Shown here piece after piece: positions 32,541 to 42,380 of a stretch of 46,027 nucleotides of DNA. The position numbers and the translations under genes are program-made. Source of the stretch: Gammaproteobacteria bacterium (GTDB taxonomy: Bacteria > Pseudomonadota > Gammaproteobacteria > Pseudomonadales > Cellvibrionaceae); contig JANYIO010000069.1 in the NCBI GenBank assembly GCA_025362015.1, positions 1 through 46,027 of the forward strand. The letters are read 5' to 3'. The notes under the pieces are model-generated. The model was not told the origin of the DNA. It did no database searches and saw only the letters and a list, made by a program, of their open reading frames with translations. The number at the start of each line of letters is the position of its first letter. Positions within the stretch are counted from its first letter, which is position 1.

Positions 32541-33755
32541 TTATTGTACAAGATCAGCATCATTTTTTAGCTGTTGTGCAATACGATATTCAGAAGGGGT
32601 AGTGCCAACAATTTTTTTGAAAAAGGTGTTAAACACGGATTTACTGTTAAAGCCGACATCAAGATAAATATCGGTGATAGTTTTTGTTTTTTGGGCAGGA
32701 TCTATTAACATCACTTGCGCCTCTTCAATACGATAGTTGTTAATAAACTCATAAAAATTATTATCAAAATGGCGATTGATAATCATTGATAAATCTTTGC
32801 TGGACATCGTTAGCTTTTCAGCCAACATATCGAGAGTGAGATCTGGAAATAAATAAGGTTTTTGATTGCGCATAACACTATCGATTTTTTCGGCAAAATC
32901 AGGATAGGGAATTTTTTCTTGTGCTGGCTTTTTAAGTAGCTCCGGCTCTTTATCCTTCTTTTGTTTAACCGCCTCAAAATTGGCAAAATAGCGCATACTG
33001 GTAAACACTAACGCACATACCAAAACGAATAGTGCGTAATACCCACTCAATCCCATCAACTCAAAAACACCAAAGTCGTAATGCTGAACATCAAAGTTTG
33101 TGTGAACCGCAATCATTTTTGAAAGACTCAAAAGCGCCTCCATCAGCGTGACCGTTAAAAAGCCAATCACTAAAATTTTAAGCCAAAGAATATCAATTTT
33201 TTCAATATTGGAATGCGTTGCCTTGAGAATATCCTTGTATTTTAAAATTAATTGAAAGCTGGCAGCACAATAAATTACACGCAATATTTTACAGAGAAAA
33301 TCAGCATTGACATATTGCACACTATAGACAAAAGTTTCCGTAGTAATCATTTGAATACGTTCGCTTAGTGGAAAGCGGTAATAAACTGCTGCCATAAACA
33401 ATGCAAAAATGGTAAGCGGCAATAAATGCAAGGCGTCTTTTTTGCGCAAATGAAAGTCGCGAAACACCAGGGACTTCACATAAAAATATAGCAAGGCTGC
33501 ATCAAGGTAATAGGCGAAGCCACCCGCGAAAATAATCTGCGGAAAATTTTCACGCACTTTCACTTTAAATACCGCGCCCCACAGAATTAATTCATGGAAC
33601 GGAATAAAAGCATGAGCAATCAAAAACGCGGCGAGGAAATAGTTACATGTATTTTTAGGTGGATTAGTCGCAACAAGGAGTACAGCAAAACATAGACACA
33701 ACAACGCAGTCATTAACAATATAACATCATGAAAATTAAACACTACTTGCGCCAT
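32541..33755 (-). CDS. AraC-family regulator with multi-pass membrane N-terminus
   Basis: A 404-residue protein. About seven hydrophobic segments cover residues 1-240, so the sensor half is in the inner membrane. The C-terminal part is an AraC-type double helix-turn-helix: LTLDMLAEKLTMSSKDLSMIIN, then ITDIYLDVGFNSKSVFNTFFKKIVGTTPSEYR. It would bind DNA from the membrane. No target is clear; neighbours are the lptM-lysA operon downstream and the epimerase gene upstream. The short carboxy tail is polar. Confidence 0.88.
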   Translation of the reverse strand: MAQVVFNFHDVILLMTALLCLCFAVLLVATNPPKNTCNYFLAAFLIAHAFIPFHELILWGAVFKVKVRENFPQIIFAGGFAYYLDAALLYFYVKSLVFRDFHLRKKDALHLLPLTIFALFMAAVYYRFPLSERIQMITTETFVYSVQYVNADFLCKILRVIYCAASFQLILKYKDILKATHSNIEKIDILWLKILVIGFLTVTLMEALLSLSKMIAVHTNFDVQHYDFGVFELMGLSGYYALFVLVCALVFTSMRYFANFEAVKQKKDKEPELLKKPAQEKIPYPDFAEKIDSVMRNQKPYLFPDLTLDMLAEKLTMSSKDLSMIINRHFDNNFYEFINNYRIEEAQVMLIDPAQKTKTITDIYLDVGFNSKSVFNTFFKKIVGTTPSEYRIAQQLKNDADLVQ

Positions 33756-33937
33756 CGTTATTTCTCTCCGCCACTGGATGCAACATTCCGTTTAATCATC
33801 AAACTCAAACTCTAAATTGCCGCAAACGGGTTATTTTATTGTTATTAATTATATTGTCATTTTGAGCTATGCTTCGGCTCGGCTTCAGAATGGCAGCCTG
33901 CGAAAAGCAGAGGCAGGATACTAGCTTAGTTACCTAG

Positions 33938-33960
33938 CTAATGAAAAGACTTGTCATTAG
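33938..33960. terminator. Short hairpin between two minus-strand genes
   Basis: CTAATGA (33938-33944) and TCATTAG (33954-33960) pair over 7 bp with no T-run. It could be a weak terminator for the epimerase gene that ends at 33990. The rest of 33756-33989 holds a short palindromic stretch near 33860-33900 and no gene. Confidence 0.3.
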
Positions 33961-33989
33961 TTGACGTATGTGTGCCCCAGCCAATTAAT

Positions 33990-34874
33990 TTAGATATGTT
34001 TTAATTTGTCGCGAATTAACTCCTGATAGCCGTCACGATAGCCTGAATAATACAGCACAAACCCCGAAGCCAATAAACGTCGATTGCTGCAACATTTATT
34101 GCTACCCTTATTACCCAACTCAGCCATGCTTTCAGAGGGTACCGATATTACCACACCCAGTTGCTGCGCAAGCCAGGTCACCACTTCCGCCATGGATGCC
34201 GGGGCGCTGTCGCTGGCGATATAAACTGCATCAAGTGTCTGTTGCAAACCCACTAAATGCGCAATGACTGCAGCGCAATCATCGACGTGGATACGATTCG
34301 TCATTTGCAATGAAAGCTGCGCACGCCCCTGCAATACCTGATCAAGTAAACGGTAGCGACCAGGCCCATAAATCCCGCTAAAACGCACAACTGTACTGTC
34401 AAAGCCGCCATCAAGAATGACTTGTTCCGCTTCCAGTAAACGTTTACCGCTAAAGCTGTCGGGCTCCGTAGGGGAGTTTTCATCCACCCAGCCGCCATCA
34501 TTCTGACCATACACACCGGTGCTGGATACAAATACTAGTAACCGCGGCTTACGCTGATGTGCCTTAAGGCTAGCGGTAAGATTTTTACAGGTTTGCACAT
34601 AAGCCTGCGCATAACCGGCATCTGTAGCTTCGCTCGGCGTCATAGTAACGAGGATAACATCGAAAGCACTTTGCTTTAGGATGGAATCAAGTTGCTGCGG
34701 ATCTGTCACATCACATGTCTGATAACGCAAATAAGTGGTATTGGCAGGGGGGTTGCGGCGCAAACCAGTTACCACAAAAGAATCTGGCAATATTTTAGCG
34801 AAACGCGTTCCAATATCGCCACACCCAACTATTAAAACTTGCTCTTTTGATAGACTTTGACTATTAACTGTCAT
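33990..34874 (-). CDS. NAD(P)-binding SDR epimerase-like protein (YeeZ type)
   Basis: A 294-residue atypical extended short-chain dehydrogenase/epimerase. The nucleotide-binding motif VLIVGCGDIGTRFAKIL is at about residues 13-29. The SSTGVYGQNDGGWVDENSPT segment and VVRFSGIYGPGRYRLL match NAD-dependent epimerases, and RIHVDDCAAVIAHL is the C-terminal domain motif. The active-site Tyr is likely in GVYG. It resembles E. coli YeeZ in size. The true substrate is unknown. It is divergent from oxyR, with the start codons 48 bases apart. Confidence 0.85.
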   Translation of the reverse strand: MTVNSQSLSKEQVLIVGCGDIGTRFAKILPDSFVVTGLRRNPPANTTYLRYQTCDVTDPQQLDSILKQSAFDVILVTMTPSEATDAGYAQAYVQTCKNLTASLKAHQRKPRLLVFVSSTGVYGQNDGGWVDENSPTEPDSFSGKRLLEAEQVILDGGFDSTVVRFSGIYGPGRYRLLDQVLQGRAQLSLQMTNRIHVDDCAAVIAHLVGLQQTLDAVYIASDSAPASMAEVVTWLAQQLGVVISVPSESMAELGNKGSNKCCSNRRLLASGFVLYYSGYRDGYQELIRDKLKHI

Positions 34875-34922
34875 ATAAATAGCTTACCTTTCCGTTGGAA
34901 ATATTTTTATTTTGGAGTACTC

Positions 34923-35834
34923 ATGACTCTCACCGAACTTCGCTACATAGTTACACTCGCACAAGAACAGCATTTTGGCCGCGCCGCCGAACGCTGCTTT
35001 GTTAGCCAACCTACACTCAGTATTGCGGTTAAAAAACTGGAGGATGAATTAGACGTTGCGCTGTTTGAGCGTACCAAATCGCGCGTACAGCCCACGCCAC
35101 TCGGCGAGCAAATTGTCGCACAAGCCCATCTCGTATTGGAGCAAACCGCGACCATTAAAGACATGGCCAATGCCGGCAAAGATCAACTCAGCAGCCCACT
35201 TGCCGTGGGTGCAATTTTCACTATTGGCCCGTATTTACTGCCGCAGTTTATACCGCATTTACAGAAATTGGCGAGCAAGATGCCGCTCTATGTCGAAGAT
35301 GGTTACACTCACAACTTGCGCAAAAAACTGCGTAATGGCGAACTGGATGTCATTATCGTCGCCCTGCCCTTTAGTGAACCGGATGTCGTTACCCAAGCAC
35401 TTTACGATGAGCCTTTTGTCGTACTAATGCCGCACGATCACCCACTCACCGCTAAAACTGCTATTGATCCCGCGGAACTCGGTGGCGAAAAAATGTTACT
35501 GCTTGGCCAAGGCCACTGCTTTCGCGACCAGGTACTTACTACTTGCCCTAGTATCCAGCATTCAGGTGATAGTGCCTTCAACAATATACGCACCGCCGCC
35601 GAAGGCAGCTCGCTGGAAACTCTACGCCACATGGTAGCGTCAGGATTGGGCATCACCATTTTGCCGGAATCTGCAGCCATGAGTAATATTTACAGCTCTA
35701 ACTTACTGGTGACACGCCCTTTCATTGCGCCCGCACCAAGTCGCACTGTTGCGCTTGCGTGGCGTGCCAGCTTTCCGCGACATAAAGCGATAGATGCATT
35801 AAGGAAATCAATTCAGATGGCGCGACAGGGCTAA
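34923..35834 (+). CDS. oxyR: Hydrogen peroxide-sensing LysR regulator OxyR
   Basis: A 303-residue LysR-type regulator. An upstream in-frame ATG at 34857 overlaps the epimerase gene, and GGAG before the ATG at 34923 supports the shorter form. The N-terminal helix-turn-helix (FGRAAERCFVSQPTLSIAVK) binds DNA. The redox cysteines are Cys199 (GHCFRDQ) and Cys208 (TTCPS), at exactly the E. coli OxyR numbers, with GHCxRDQ conserved. In Pseudomonas oxyR sits next to recG. Here about 6.5 kb of other genes lie between the two. Confidence 0.95.
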   Translation: MTLTELRYIVTLAQEQHFGRAAERCFVSQPTLSIAVKKLEDELDVALFERTKSRVQPTPLGEQIVAQAHLVLEQTATIKDMANAGKDQLSSPLAVGAIFTIGPYLLPQFIPHLQKLASKMPLYVEDGYTHNLRKKLRNGELDVIIVALPFSEPDVVTQALYDEPFVVLMPHDHPLTAKTAIDPAELGGEKMLLLGQGHCFRDQVLTTCPSIQHSGDSAFNNIRTAAEGSSLETLRHMVASGLGITILPESAAMSNIYSSNLLVTRPFIAPAPSRTVALAWRASFPRHKAIDALRKSIQMARQG

Positions 35835-35947
35835 CAACATAAGCTGAGATACATGCTTAATCATTCTGCAACGGATGCAGCCCACAAAAAATATTGCTTT
35901 TTATTATGCAAAATAAAAAGCAACGCTGCGGAAGCCAAAAGGAAACC

Positions 35948-37117
35948 ATGTCAAATATATTATCAAATACATTCAACCAATTTTTTTCTTCTGAAAAATC
36001 CAGCGGACTGTTGTTGATTGCTTGCACGCTAGTATCTATAGCGCTGGCAAATTCTGCAATTGGATTACATTATTTGAATTTTTGGCATAGGGACATTGCA
36101 GGATTGAGTATTGAACATTGGGTTAACGATGGGCTTATGACAATCTTTTTTTTGCTGATAGGTTTAGAGCTTGAGCGCGAGCTGTATGTAGGCGAACTAT
36201 CGCAATTTAAAAATGCACTGCTGCCGATTATTGCCGCTATAGGTGGAATAATTTTCCCCGCACTAATTCATTTTATTTTTAACCACGGCACTCCTACGCA
36301 AAATGGCATTGGCATTCCCATGGCAACGGACATTGCTTTTGCACTGGGTGTTTTGGCTATTTTAGGTAACCGAATTCCAGCATCGCTAAAAATATTTGTT
36401 GTAGCTTTTGCTGTTATCGATGACTTGGGCGCAATTATTATTATCGCCGTATTTTACACATCGCAATTGTCTATCAACTATCTCTTCAGTGCTTTGGTAG
36501 TTTGGATTTTGTTAATAGTTTTAAACCGTCGCTTTCACGTTATATCACTTGCGCCTTACGTGCTGGGAGGCGCGCTCATGTGGTTTTTTATGCTGAAGTC
36601 CGGCATTCACGCTACAGTTGCAGGTGTTATGCTCGCATTCGCCATTCCATTTTCGACAAAAAACGATGACGAAAAATCACCCTCTCACCGGCTTGAACAT
36701 TTTTTACATAAACCAGTGGCTTTTCTAATTTTGCCAGTTTTTGCCTTGGCCAATACCGGCATATTGGTGGGAACCGATTGGCTGCAAAGTTTAGCTAATA
36801 TCAACAGCATTGGCATTATTATTGGATTGGTTGTGGGCAAGCCTTTAGGCGTTGGCTTGCTGTGTTTTGTTGCTGTATTAACCGGGGTTTGTCGCCTACC
36901 ATCTGACTTACAATGGCCACATATAGTCGGCGCAGGATTGCTTGGAGGAATTGGTTTCACCATGTCAATTTTTATCACTAATCTCGCTTTTGTAGGAAAC
37001 AATGAGTTGGTCAATGGGGCAAAAATGGCAATACTGTTAGCCTCGCTGGCGGCAGGAATAACTGGGTTTCTATGGCTGAAATATGCAACCAAATCGACAG
37101 TGAACCCAAGCTCTTAA
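35948..37117 (+). CDS. nhaA: Na+/H+ antiporter NhaA
   Basis: A 389-residue inner-membrane sodium/proton antiporter, near the 388 of E. coli. The start at 35948 has AAGGAAACC just before it; two earlier in-frame ATG codons lack a Shine-Dalgarno. The key adjacent aspartates are Asp158-Asp159 in VIDDLGAIIIIA, and the preceding PMATDIAFALGVL segment is the family's helix IV. GLVVGKPLGVGL and GGIGFTMSIFI follow. It adjusts pH and removes Na+. No nhaR-type regulator gene is beside it. Confidence 0.96.
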   Translation: MSNILSNTFNQFFSSEKSSGLLLIACTLVSIALANSAIGLHYLNFWHRDIAGLSIEHWVNDGLMTIFFLLIGLELERELYVGELSQFKNALLPIIAAIGGIIFPALIHFIFNHGTPTQNGIGIPMATDIAFALGVLAILGNRIPASLKIFVVAFAVIDDLGAIIIIAVFYTSQLSINYLFSALVVWILLIVLNRRFHVISLAPYVLGGALMWFFMLKSGIHATVAGVMLAFAIPFSTKNDDEKSPSHRLEHFLHKPVAFLILPVFALANTGILVGTDWLQSLANINSIGIIIGLVVGKPLGVGLLCFVAVLTGVCRLPSDLQWPHIVGAGLLGGIGFTMSIFITNLAFVGNNELVNGAKMAILLASLAAGITGFLWLKYATKSTVNPSS

Positions 37118-37188
37118 TTACACCGCGGCAAGTGTTAATAAATTAAAAAAATCCTTTACTGCTCAACCACGGGCGTTGACTTCACTAA

Positions 37189-37923
37189 TTAGCTGCGCAA
37201 TAAGGGTGCAAACAACCCGTAACGCCAATTGCGCGCTGCCATTACCACAGTGACACCATTGCGCTGTTCGAAAGGTAAGGCAGCATCGTCATTATTAAGA
37301 TCATCAAACTCACGCGCGAGTTTTTTTAGTTTGCGCTGAAATTCGCCGCTGCTTTGTTTTGATAGCATCCCATTTAACACAATCAGGCATTCATCTTCAT
37401 TTTTGAATTGTGTTGCGAAATATTCTTGCGCAATTTTTTCTTGAAAGAACTGTTGAATGGGGCCGTTATCGCGCCAACTAAAATTGGTAGCGACCAATAG
37501 CTTTATTTTATTTTTTGGTAACAGCTCAATGATTTTTAATTTATCCAGGCGTGCGAGTTTTTGAATACATTCATTTTCGCTGAAGCTGTAAAGCGTAATA
37601 ATATCTTGCATCGTCCAACGGTTAAGTACCAACACCGTCATTAATAACAACACCAAATCCTGTGCGATTTCTTGCTCTTGCTCTACAGTTAGATGCTTCA
37701 GGCGTGGCTGCAGCTCATTCATCATTTGCACTAAGTCAGATATTTCTAACTCCATAATTTGGCAGATCTGCTCCAGACGCTGAAGTGAAATAGTCTGTTC
37801 GGAAAAAAGCCGTTTTACGCTAGCTTCGGCGACACCCAAGCTGCTTGCGACATCTGCATAAGTTAAACCGTGAGCCTTTAAAGCCTTTTTTAGTGTGCTT
37901 AACAGAGGGCTGATTTGTGCCAT
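37189..37923 (-). CDS. XRE-family helix-turn-helix regulator
   Basis: A 244-residue protein. The start at 37923 has a strong GAGGAA Shine-Dalgarno; an earlier in-frame ATG at 37956 is less likely. The N-terminal Cro/C1-type HTH reads LTYADVASSLGVAEASVKRLFS at about residues 20-42. The remainder is helical with no recognised ligand-binding domain. It is divergent from the large lipid-acylation fusion gene at 38052 (128 bases apart), so it may regulate that gene and itself. Confidence 0.8.
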   Translation of the reverse strand: MAQISPLLSTLKKALKAHGLTYADVASSLGVAEASVKRLFSEQTISLQRLEQICQIMELEISDLVQMMNELQPRLKHLTVEQEQEIAQDLVLLLMTVLVLNRWTMQDIITLYSFSENECIQKLARLDKLKIIELLPKNKIKLLVATNFSWRDNGPIQQFFQEKIAQEYFATQFKNEDECLIVLNGMLSKQSSGEFQRKLKKLAREFDDLNNDDAALPFEQRNGVTVVMAARNWRYGLFAPLLRS

Positions 37924-38051
37924 AAATTCCTCATAGGTATCAATATACGCAACCAATAAACCACTTTAACGCTACTTTAATAAAATAAGTAGCATAATTT
38001 ATTAGGGCTAGGCATTCTGGTCGCGTCATTTACCCAAGGAGATAAATCGCC

Positions 38052-41000
38052 ATGCAACAACTGTTTAAAATTAAAGGCTTTCTGCCTTACATCATCGTGT
38101 TATTCGTCAATGCATTTGTAGATCTTGGCCATAAGATTGTTATCCAAAATACTATTTTTAAAATGTATGACGGCCAAACCCAAATTATTTTAACCGCAGT
38201 GGTCAATGCACTTATTCTCATTCCATTTATTTTATTATTTTCCCCCTCCGGTTTTATTTCTGACAAATACCCTAAGCAACAAGTGATGCGCTACAGCGCA
38301 TGGGCAGCATTGATTGCAGTATTATTCATTACGCTGGCTTACTATCAAGGTTGGTTCTGGTTTGCGTTTGCCATGACCTTGGCATTAGGAATTCAAGCCG
38401 CCATTTATTCACCCGCTAAATATGGTTATATCCGCGAGCTAGTGGGCGACCAACATCTCGCTGGCGCGAATGGCATTGTGCAAGCAATTACCATTGTCGC
38501 AATTTTAGGTGGCACCTTTGTTTTTTCTGCTTTTTTTGAAAAATTTCTAACGGGCATTAACCTCACCAGTGAGGCCACCATCCTGCGCAACATTGCGCCA
38601 CTGGGCTGGATTTTAGTGGGCGTAACTATCATAGAGTTATGGATGGTTTACCAATTACCAGCCAAACGTGGGCTTGATGCCGGCAAACATTTTTCATCGG
38701 CAGATTTTTTAAAAGGCAACTATCTTAAACAAAACTTAAAAACCATTTCCGACAAACGCGTGATTTGGTTATCCATTATTGGTTTAACCATGTTTTGGGC
38801 AATCGCCCAAGTGGTATTCGCGTCATTCCCTGCATTTGCAAAAGAAGTGTTACATGAAACAGATACCCGCGTTATTCAAGGCATTATTGCTTGTACTGGG
38901 TTGGGTATTATTGTGGGTTCACTCCTTGCAGGTAAAGTGTCTAAAAATTATATCGAGCTCGGTTTAATTCCTGTCGGCGCACTTGGTTTCGCGTTGTTAT
39001 TAGGCGTTATGCCTGCATTAGATTCGCGCCTCAGCATGGCACTCACATTCGCCGCGCTCGGATTTTTAGGCGGACTTTTTATAATTCCGCTCAACGCATT
39101 AATTCAGTATCACGCGAAAGGTGATGAATTAGGCACGGTACTCGCCGGAAATAACTGGATTCAAAATATCGGCATGCTCGGGTTTTTAGGCATCACTATT
39201 TTTTTAGCTTATATTGGTATTACCAGCGCGCAATTATTTTTTATATTGATGCTGGTTGCTTTAGTCGGTGCTATTTACACCGTGTATGAATTACCCCATT
39301 CATTAACACGCATTGTGTCGTCAATATTAATTCAAGGTAAATATAAAGTTGAAGTGGTAGGTTTTGATCATTTACCAAAAACCGGCGGCGTTTTATTGTT
39401 GGGTAATCACATCAGCTGGATCGATTGGGCGATGGTGCAAATTGCCAGCCCGCGTCCAGTACGTTTTGTGATGTTACGTAGCATTTACGAACAGTGGTAT
39501 TTAAAACCTATCTTCAAATTTTTTGGCGTGATTCCCATTAGCAGCGGTCAAAGTAAAGAATCGCTGGAAAAAATTAATGAATTATTAAAAGCCGGTGAGG
39601 TTGTATGTTTGTTTCCTGAAGGCGCTATTAGCCGTACAGGTTCGCTCGGATTATTTCACGCTGGTTATGAACGTGTTGTAGATGGTGTTGAGGGCGTAAT
39701 AGTGCCATTTTATTTACACGGCTTATGGGGCAGCAGACTGTCCCGCGCTGGCAGTGAAAAATTGCGCAAAAATACGTCTCGCGGATTACGTAGAGAAGTC
39801 ATTATTACCTTGGGGCAAGCTCTGCCAATTGACACCAAAGCAGATTTATTAAAACAAAAAATATTTGAACTTTCATTTGATGCATGGGAATACCAAACTC
39901 AAAGCTTTGATCCATTACCGTTAGCTTGGATGCGCGCAGCCAAAGAACATTTAGCAGCACCTTGTGTAATAGACACCAATGGCATGCAGTTAAGCCACGG
40001 AAAAGTGATGGCTGCCACAGCAAGTTTTGCACAAAAAATGCTTACACTGGATTCAGAAAAAAATGTAGCCATTTTATTGCCGGCGAGCAGCGCTGCAATT
40101 ATTGCCAATATGGCGGTGATGTTAAACGGCCAAACCGCAGTGAATTTGAATTTCACCACCAGCATTGCGGCCATACAGGCCGGACTCAAAAATGCAGCGA
40201 TAAAAACAGTTTATACCTCTGAAAAATTTGTCCATAAAATGCAAGCAAAAGGTATAGATACAGATGCTATGCTGCAAGGCTTGCAAATTGTTTATATGGA
40301 GCAACTACAGCAAGATGTATCCAAAGTTTTACTGAGTATTAGTTTTTTACTCGCGTATTTATTACCAGCCTATTCTTTCTATCGTTTATTTGGCCGTAAA
40401 GTTGGTGTTAATGATCCCGCTGCGATTTTATTTTCCAGCGGAAGTGAAGGCGCACCCAAAGGCATTGTGTTAAGTCACCGCAATTTTATGGCGAACATCA
40501 AACAAATTAGCGATGTGTTAAAAACTCGCGAAGACGATGTAGTCATGGGCTGCTTACCGCCGTTTCATTCTTTTGGTTTAACAGTGACTACCTTCTTGCC
40601 ATTAATTGAAGGTATCCCCGTTATTTGCCACCCGGATCCAACCGACGTATTAAATATCGCCAAAGCTATATCGCGCCACAAAGTTACCATTATGTGCGCA
40701 ACAGCAACTTTCTTGCGCCTTTACACGAAAAACAAAAAAGTCCAACCACTTATGTTGGACTCCTTACGCATTGTGGTAGCGGGCGCTGAAAAGTTATCGT
40801 CCGATGTACGCGAAGAATTTCACAGCAAATTTAATAAAATTATTTATGAAGGCTACGGAGCAACGGAAACTACGCCAGTCGCCAGTGTAAATATTCCCGA
40901 TCAATTAGACACAAATGATTGGCATGTTCAGGTAGGCAGTAAAATTGGCACTGCGGGTTTGCCGTTGCCTGGTTGCTCATTTCGCATTGTAGACCCCATA

Positions 41001-41525
41001 TCCATGCAATCACTCGCCATTGGTGAAGATGGCTTAATTTTGATTTCCGGCACACAAGTAATGTTGGGATATTTAAACGATGAAGAAAAAACGCGTTCCG
41101 TTATCGTAGAACTGGATGGTCGCCGCTGGTATAAAAGCGGTGATAAAGGTCATTTGGATGTCGACGGCTTCTTAACTATCGTTGATCGCTATTCGCGCTT
41201 CGCCAAACTCGGCGGTGAAATGATTAGCCTTGGCGCCGTTGAACAGGAAATTAAAAAAGTAATCAACGAAGCCGATATTGAAATGGTTGCAGTAAATATT
41301 CCCGACGATAAAAAAGGCGAGCAAGTGGTGTTATTAATTACACTTGATATCGACAGCAATGAATTGCGCAAACGCTTACTGGAAATTAATTGTAACCCAA
41401 TGATGATTCCATCAGTCGTACAACGTGTGACAACCATTCCAAAACTCGGTAGTGGTAAAACAGATTTTAGTGGCGCGAAAAAGGTTGCGTTAGAGCTCGG
41501 AATTAGCCAATCCATACCCAAATAA
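38052..41525 (+). CDS. LplT-PlsC-acyl-ACP synthetase fusion (lysophospholipid flippase and reacylase)
   Basis: A 1157-residue three-part protein. Residues about 1-420 form a 12-helix MFS permease of the LplT type, which brings lysophospholipid across the inner membrane. Residues about 430-620 form a PlsC acyltransferase with H-x4-D (His453, Asp458) and the FPEGAISR motif (about 521-528). Residues about 640-1140 form an AMP-binding acyl-ACP synthetase with FSSGSEGAPKG near residue 793 and GYGATETTP. In E. coli lplT and aas are separate genes in an operon; here they are one polypeptide. The pathway salvages lysophosphatidylethanolamine, including that left by lipoprotein acylation. The leader has a possible AAGGAG. 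Confidence 0.93.
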   Translation: MQQLFKIKGFLPYIIVLFVNAFVDLGHKIVIQNTIFKMYDGQTQIILTAVVNALILIPFILLFSPSGFISDKYPKQQVMRYSAWAALIAVLFITLAYYQGWFWFAFAMTLALGIQAAIYSPAKYGYIRELVGDQHLAGANGIVQAITIVAILGGTFVFSAFFEKFLTGINLTSEATILRNIAPLGWILVGVTIIELWMVYQLPAKRGLDAGKHFSSADFLKGNYLKQNLKTISDKRVIWLSIIGLTMFWAIAQVVFASFPAFAKEVLHETDTRVIQGIIACTGLGIIVGSLLAGKVSKNYIELGLIPVGALGFALLLGVMPALDSRLSMALTFAALGFLGGLFIIPLNALIQYHAKGDELGTVLAGNNWIQNIGMLGFLGITIFLAYIGITSAQLFFILMLVALVGAIYTVYELPHSLTRIVSSILIQGKYKVEVVGFDHLPKTGGVLLLGNHISWIDWAMVQIASPRPVRFVMLRSIYEQWYLKPIFKFFGVIPISSGQSKESLEKINELLKAGEVVCLFPEGAISRTGSLGLFHAGYERVVDGVEGVIVPFYLHGLWGSRLSRAGSEKLRKNTSRGLRREVIITLGQALPIDTKADLLKQKIFELSFDAWEYQTQSFDPLPLAWMRAAKEHLAAPCVIDTNGMQLSHGKVMAATASFAQKMLTLDSEKNVAILLPASSAAIIANMAVMLNGQTAVNLNFTTSIAAIQAGLKNAAIKTVYTSEKFVHKMQAKGIDTDAMLQGLQIVYMEQLQQDVSKVLLSISFLLAYLLPAYSFYRLFGRKVGVNDPAAILFSSGSEGAPKGIVLSHRNFMANIKQISDVLKTREDDVVMGCLPPFHSFGLTVTTFLPLIEGIPVICHPDPTDVLNIAKAISRHKVTIMCATATFLRLYTKNKKVQPLMLDSLRIVVAGAEKLSSDVREEFHSKFNKIIYEGYGATETTPVASVNIPDQLDTNDWHVQVGSKIGTAGLPLPGCSFRIVDPISMQSLAIGEDGLILISGTQVMLGYLNDEEKTRSVIVELDGRRWYKSGDKGHLDVDGFLTIVDRYSRFAKLGGEMISLGAVEQEIKKVINEADIEMVAVNIPDDKKGEQVVLLITLDIDSNELRKRLLEINCNPMMIPSVVQRVTTIPKLGSGKTDFSGAKKVALELGISQSIPK

Positions 41526-41576
41526 AAAATTGACAAAAAACCATTCGCGATTTTTTACAAAAACAGGATAATCACA

Positions 41577-42362
41577 ATGAAAAATATTTTTTCAAAAATT
41601 ACTTTTTGCTTACCGTTAATCGCAACGATATTAATTTCTGGATGCGCAGGACAACAGCACTCAACCAAAAGCAGCGTTGTTGATTATTTATATCCCAACC
41701 AAGCTACAACCGTTATTGAGTCATCAATACCCGTATTAAAACCACCGGTTAAAGTGGGTATTGCTTTTGTTCCGGATCGATCTTCCCGATCTAGCGGTTC
41801 AAACTTGTGGACGGGAAACTCTGTATTAGAAGGCACATTAACAGAAGCCAAAAAAACACAACTGCTTGAAAAAATTGCTGCTCACTTTAAAAAATATACT
41901 TTTGTGGGTGAGATCCAGGTAATCCCTTCCGTGTATCTAACCGCTGGTGGTAGCTTTACGAACCTGGAGCAAATAAAAACCATGTATGGAATTGATATCA
42001 TTACACTAGTGTCTGAAGATCAAGTTCAATTTACCGACGAAGGATTGCTCTCAGTAAGCTATTGGACAGTTGTCGGTGCATATATGGTCTCTGGCGAAAA
42101 AAATGATACCAATACATTATTAGATGCTGTTGTTTATGATATCGACAGTAAAAAAATGCTCTTTCGTGCACCGGGAACGAGTACGGTTAAGGGCAAAGCG
42201 ACGCCCATTAATCTTGGCGAAGAACTCCGCTCTGATAGTATGAAAGGTTTTGATCAGGCCGCTGATAATATGATTGAAAATCTTGATGTACAACTTGCAA
42301 GTTTTAGAGAAAAAATAAAACAAAACCCTGAACAGATAAAAATTAAATTATCGAGCCAATAG
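41577..42362 (+). CDS. Lipoprotein, resembling rhombotarget lipoprotein family
   Basis: A 261-residue lipoprotein with a lipobox ISG-Cys23. The mature part begins with SSVVDYLYPNQ, then PPVKVGIAFVPD, a pattern I associate with proteins annotated as rhombotarget lipoproteins. The middle (IDIITLVSEDQVQFTDEGLLSVSYWTVVGAYMV, partly shown as LLSVSYWTVVGAYMV) is beta-rich. No C-terminal GlyGly-CTERM-like transmembrane tail is visible: it ends in a charged IKLSSQ. recG starts 18 bases downstream. The family assignment is tentative; the lipoprotein call itself is firm. Confidence 0.7.
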   Translation: MKNIFSKITFCLPLIATILISGCAGQQHSTKSSVVDYLYPNQATTVIESSIPVLKPPVKVGIAFVPDRSSRSSGSNLWTGNSVLEGTLTEAKKTQLLEKIAAHFKKYTFVGEIQVIPSVYLTAGGSFTNLEQIKTMYGIDIITLVSEDQVQFTDEGLLSVSYWTVVGAYMVSGEKNDTNTLLDAVVYDIDSKKMLFRAPGTSTVKGKATPINLGEELRSDSMKGFDQAADNMIENLDVQLASFREKIKQNPEQIKIKLSSQ

Positions 42363-42380
42363 CTAATGAGCCAGCAGTAA

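Noticed and set aside
33855-33925. Short palindromic stretch near the AraC and epimerase genes as a second REP family
   Set aside because: The arms are too imperfect by eye, and one copy cannot establish a repeat family.
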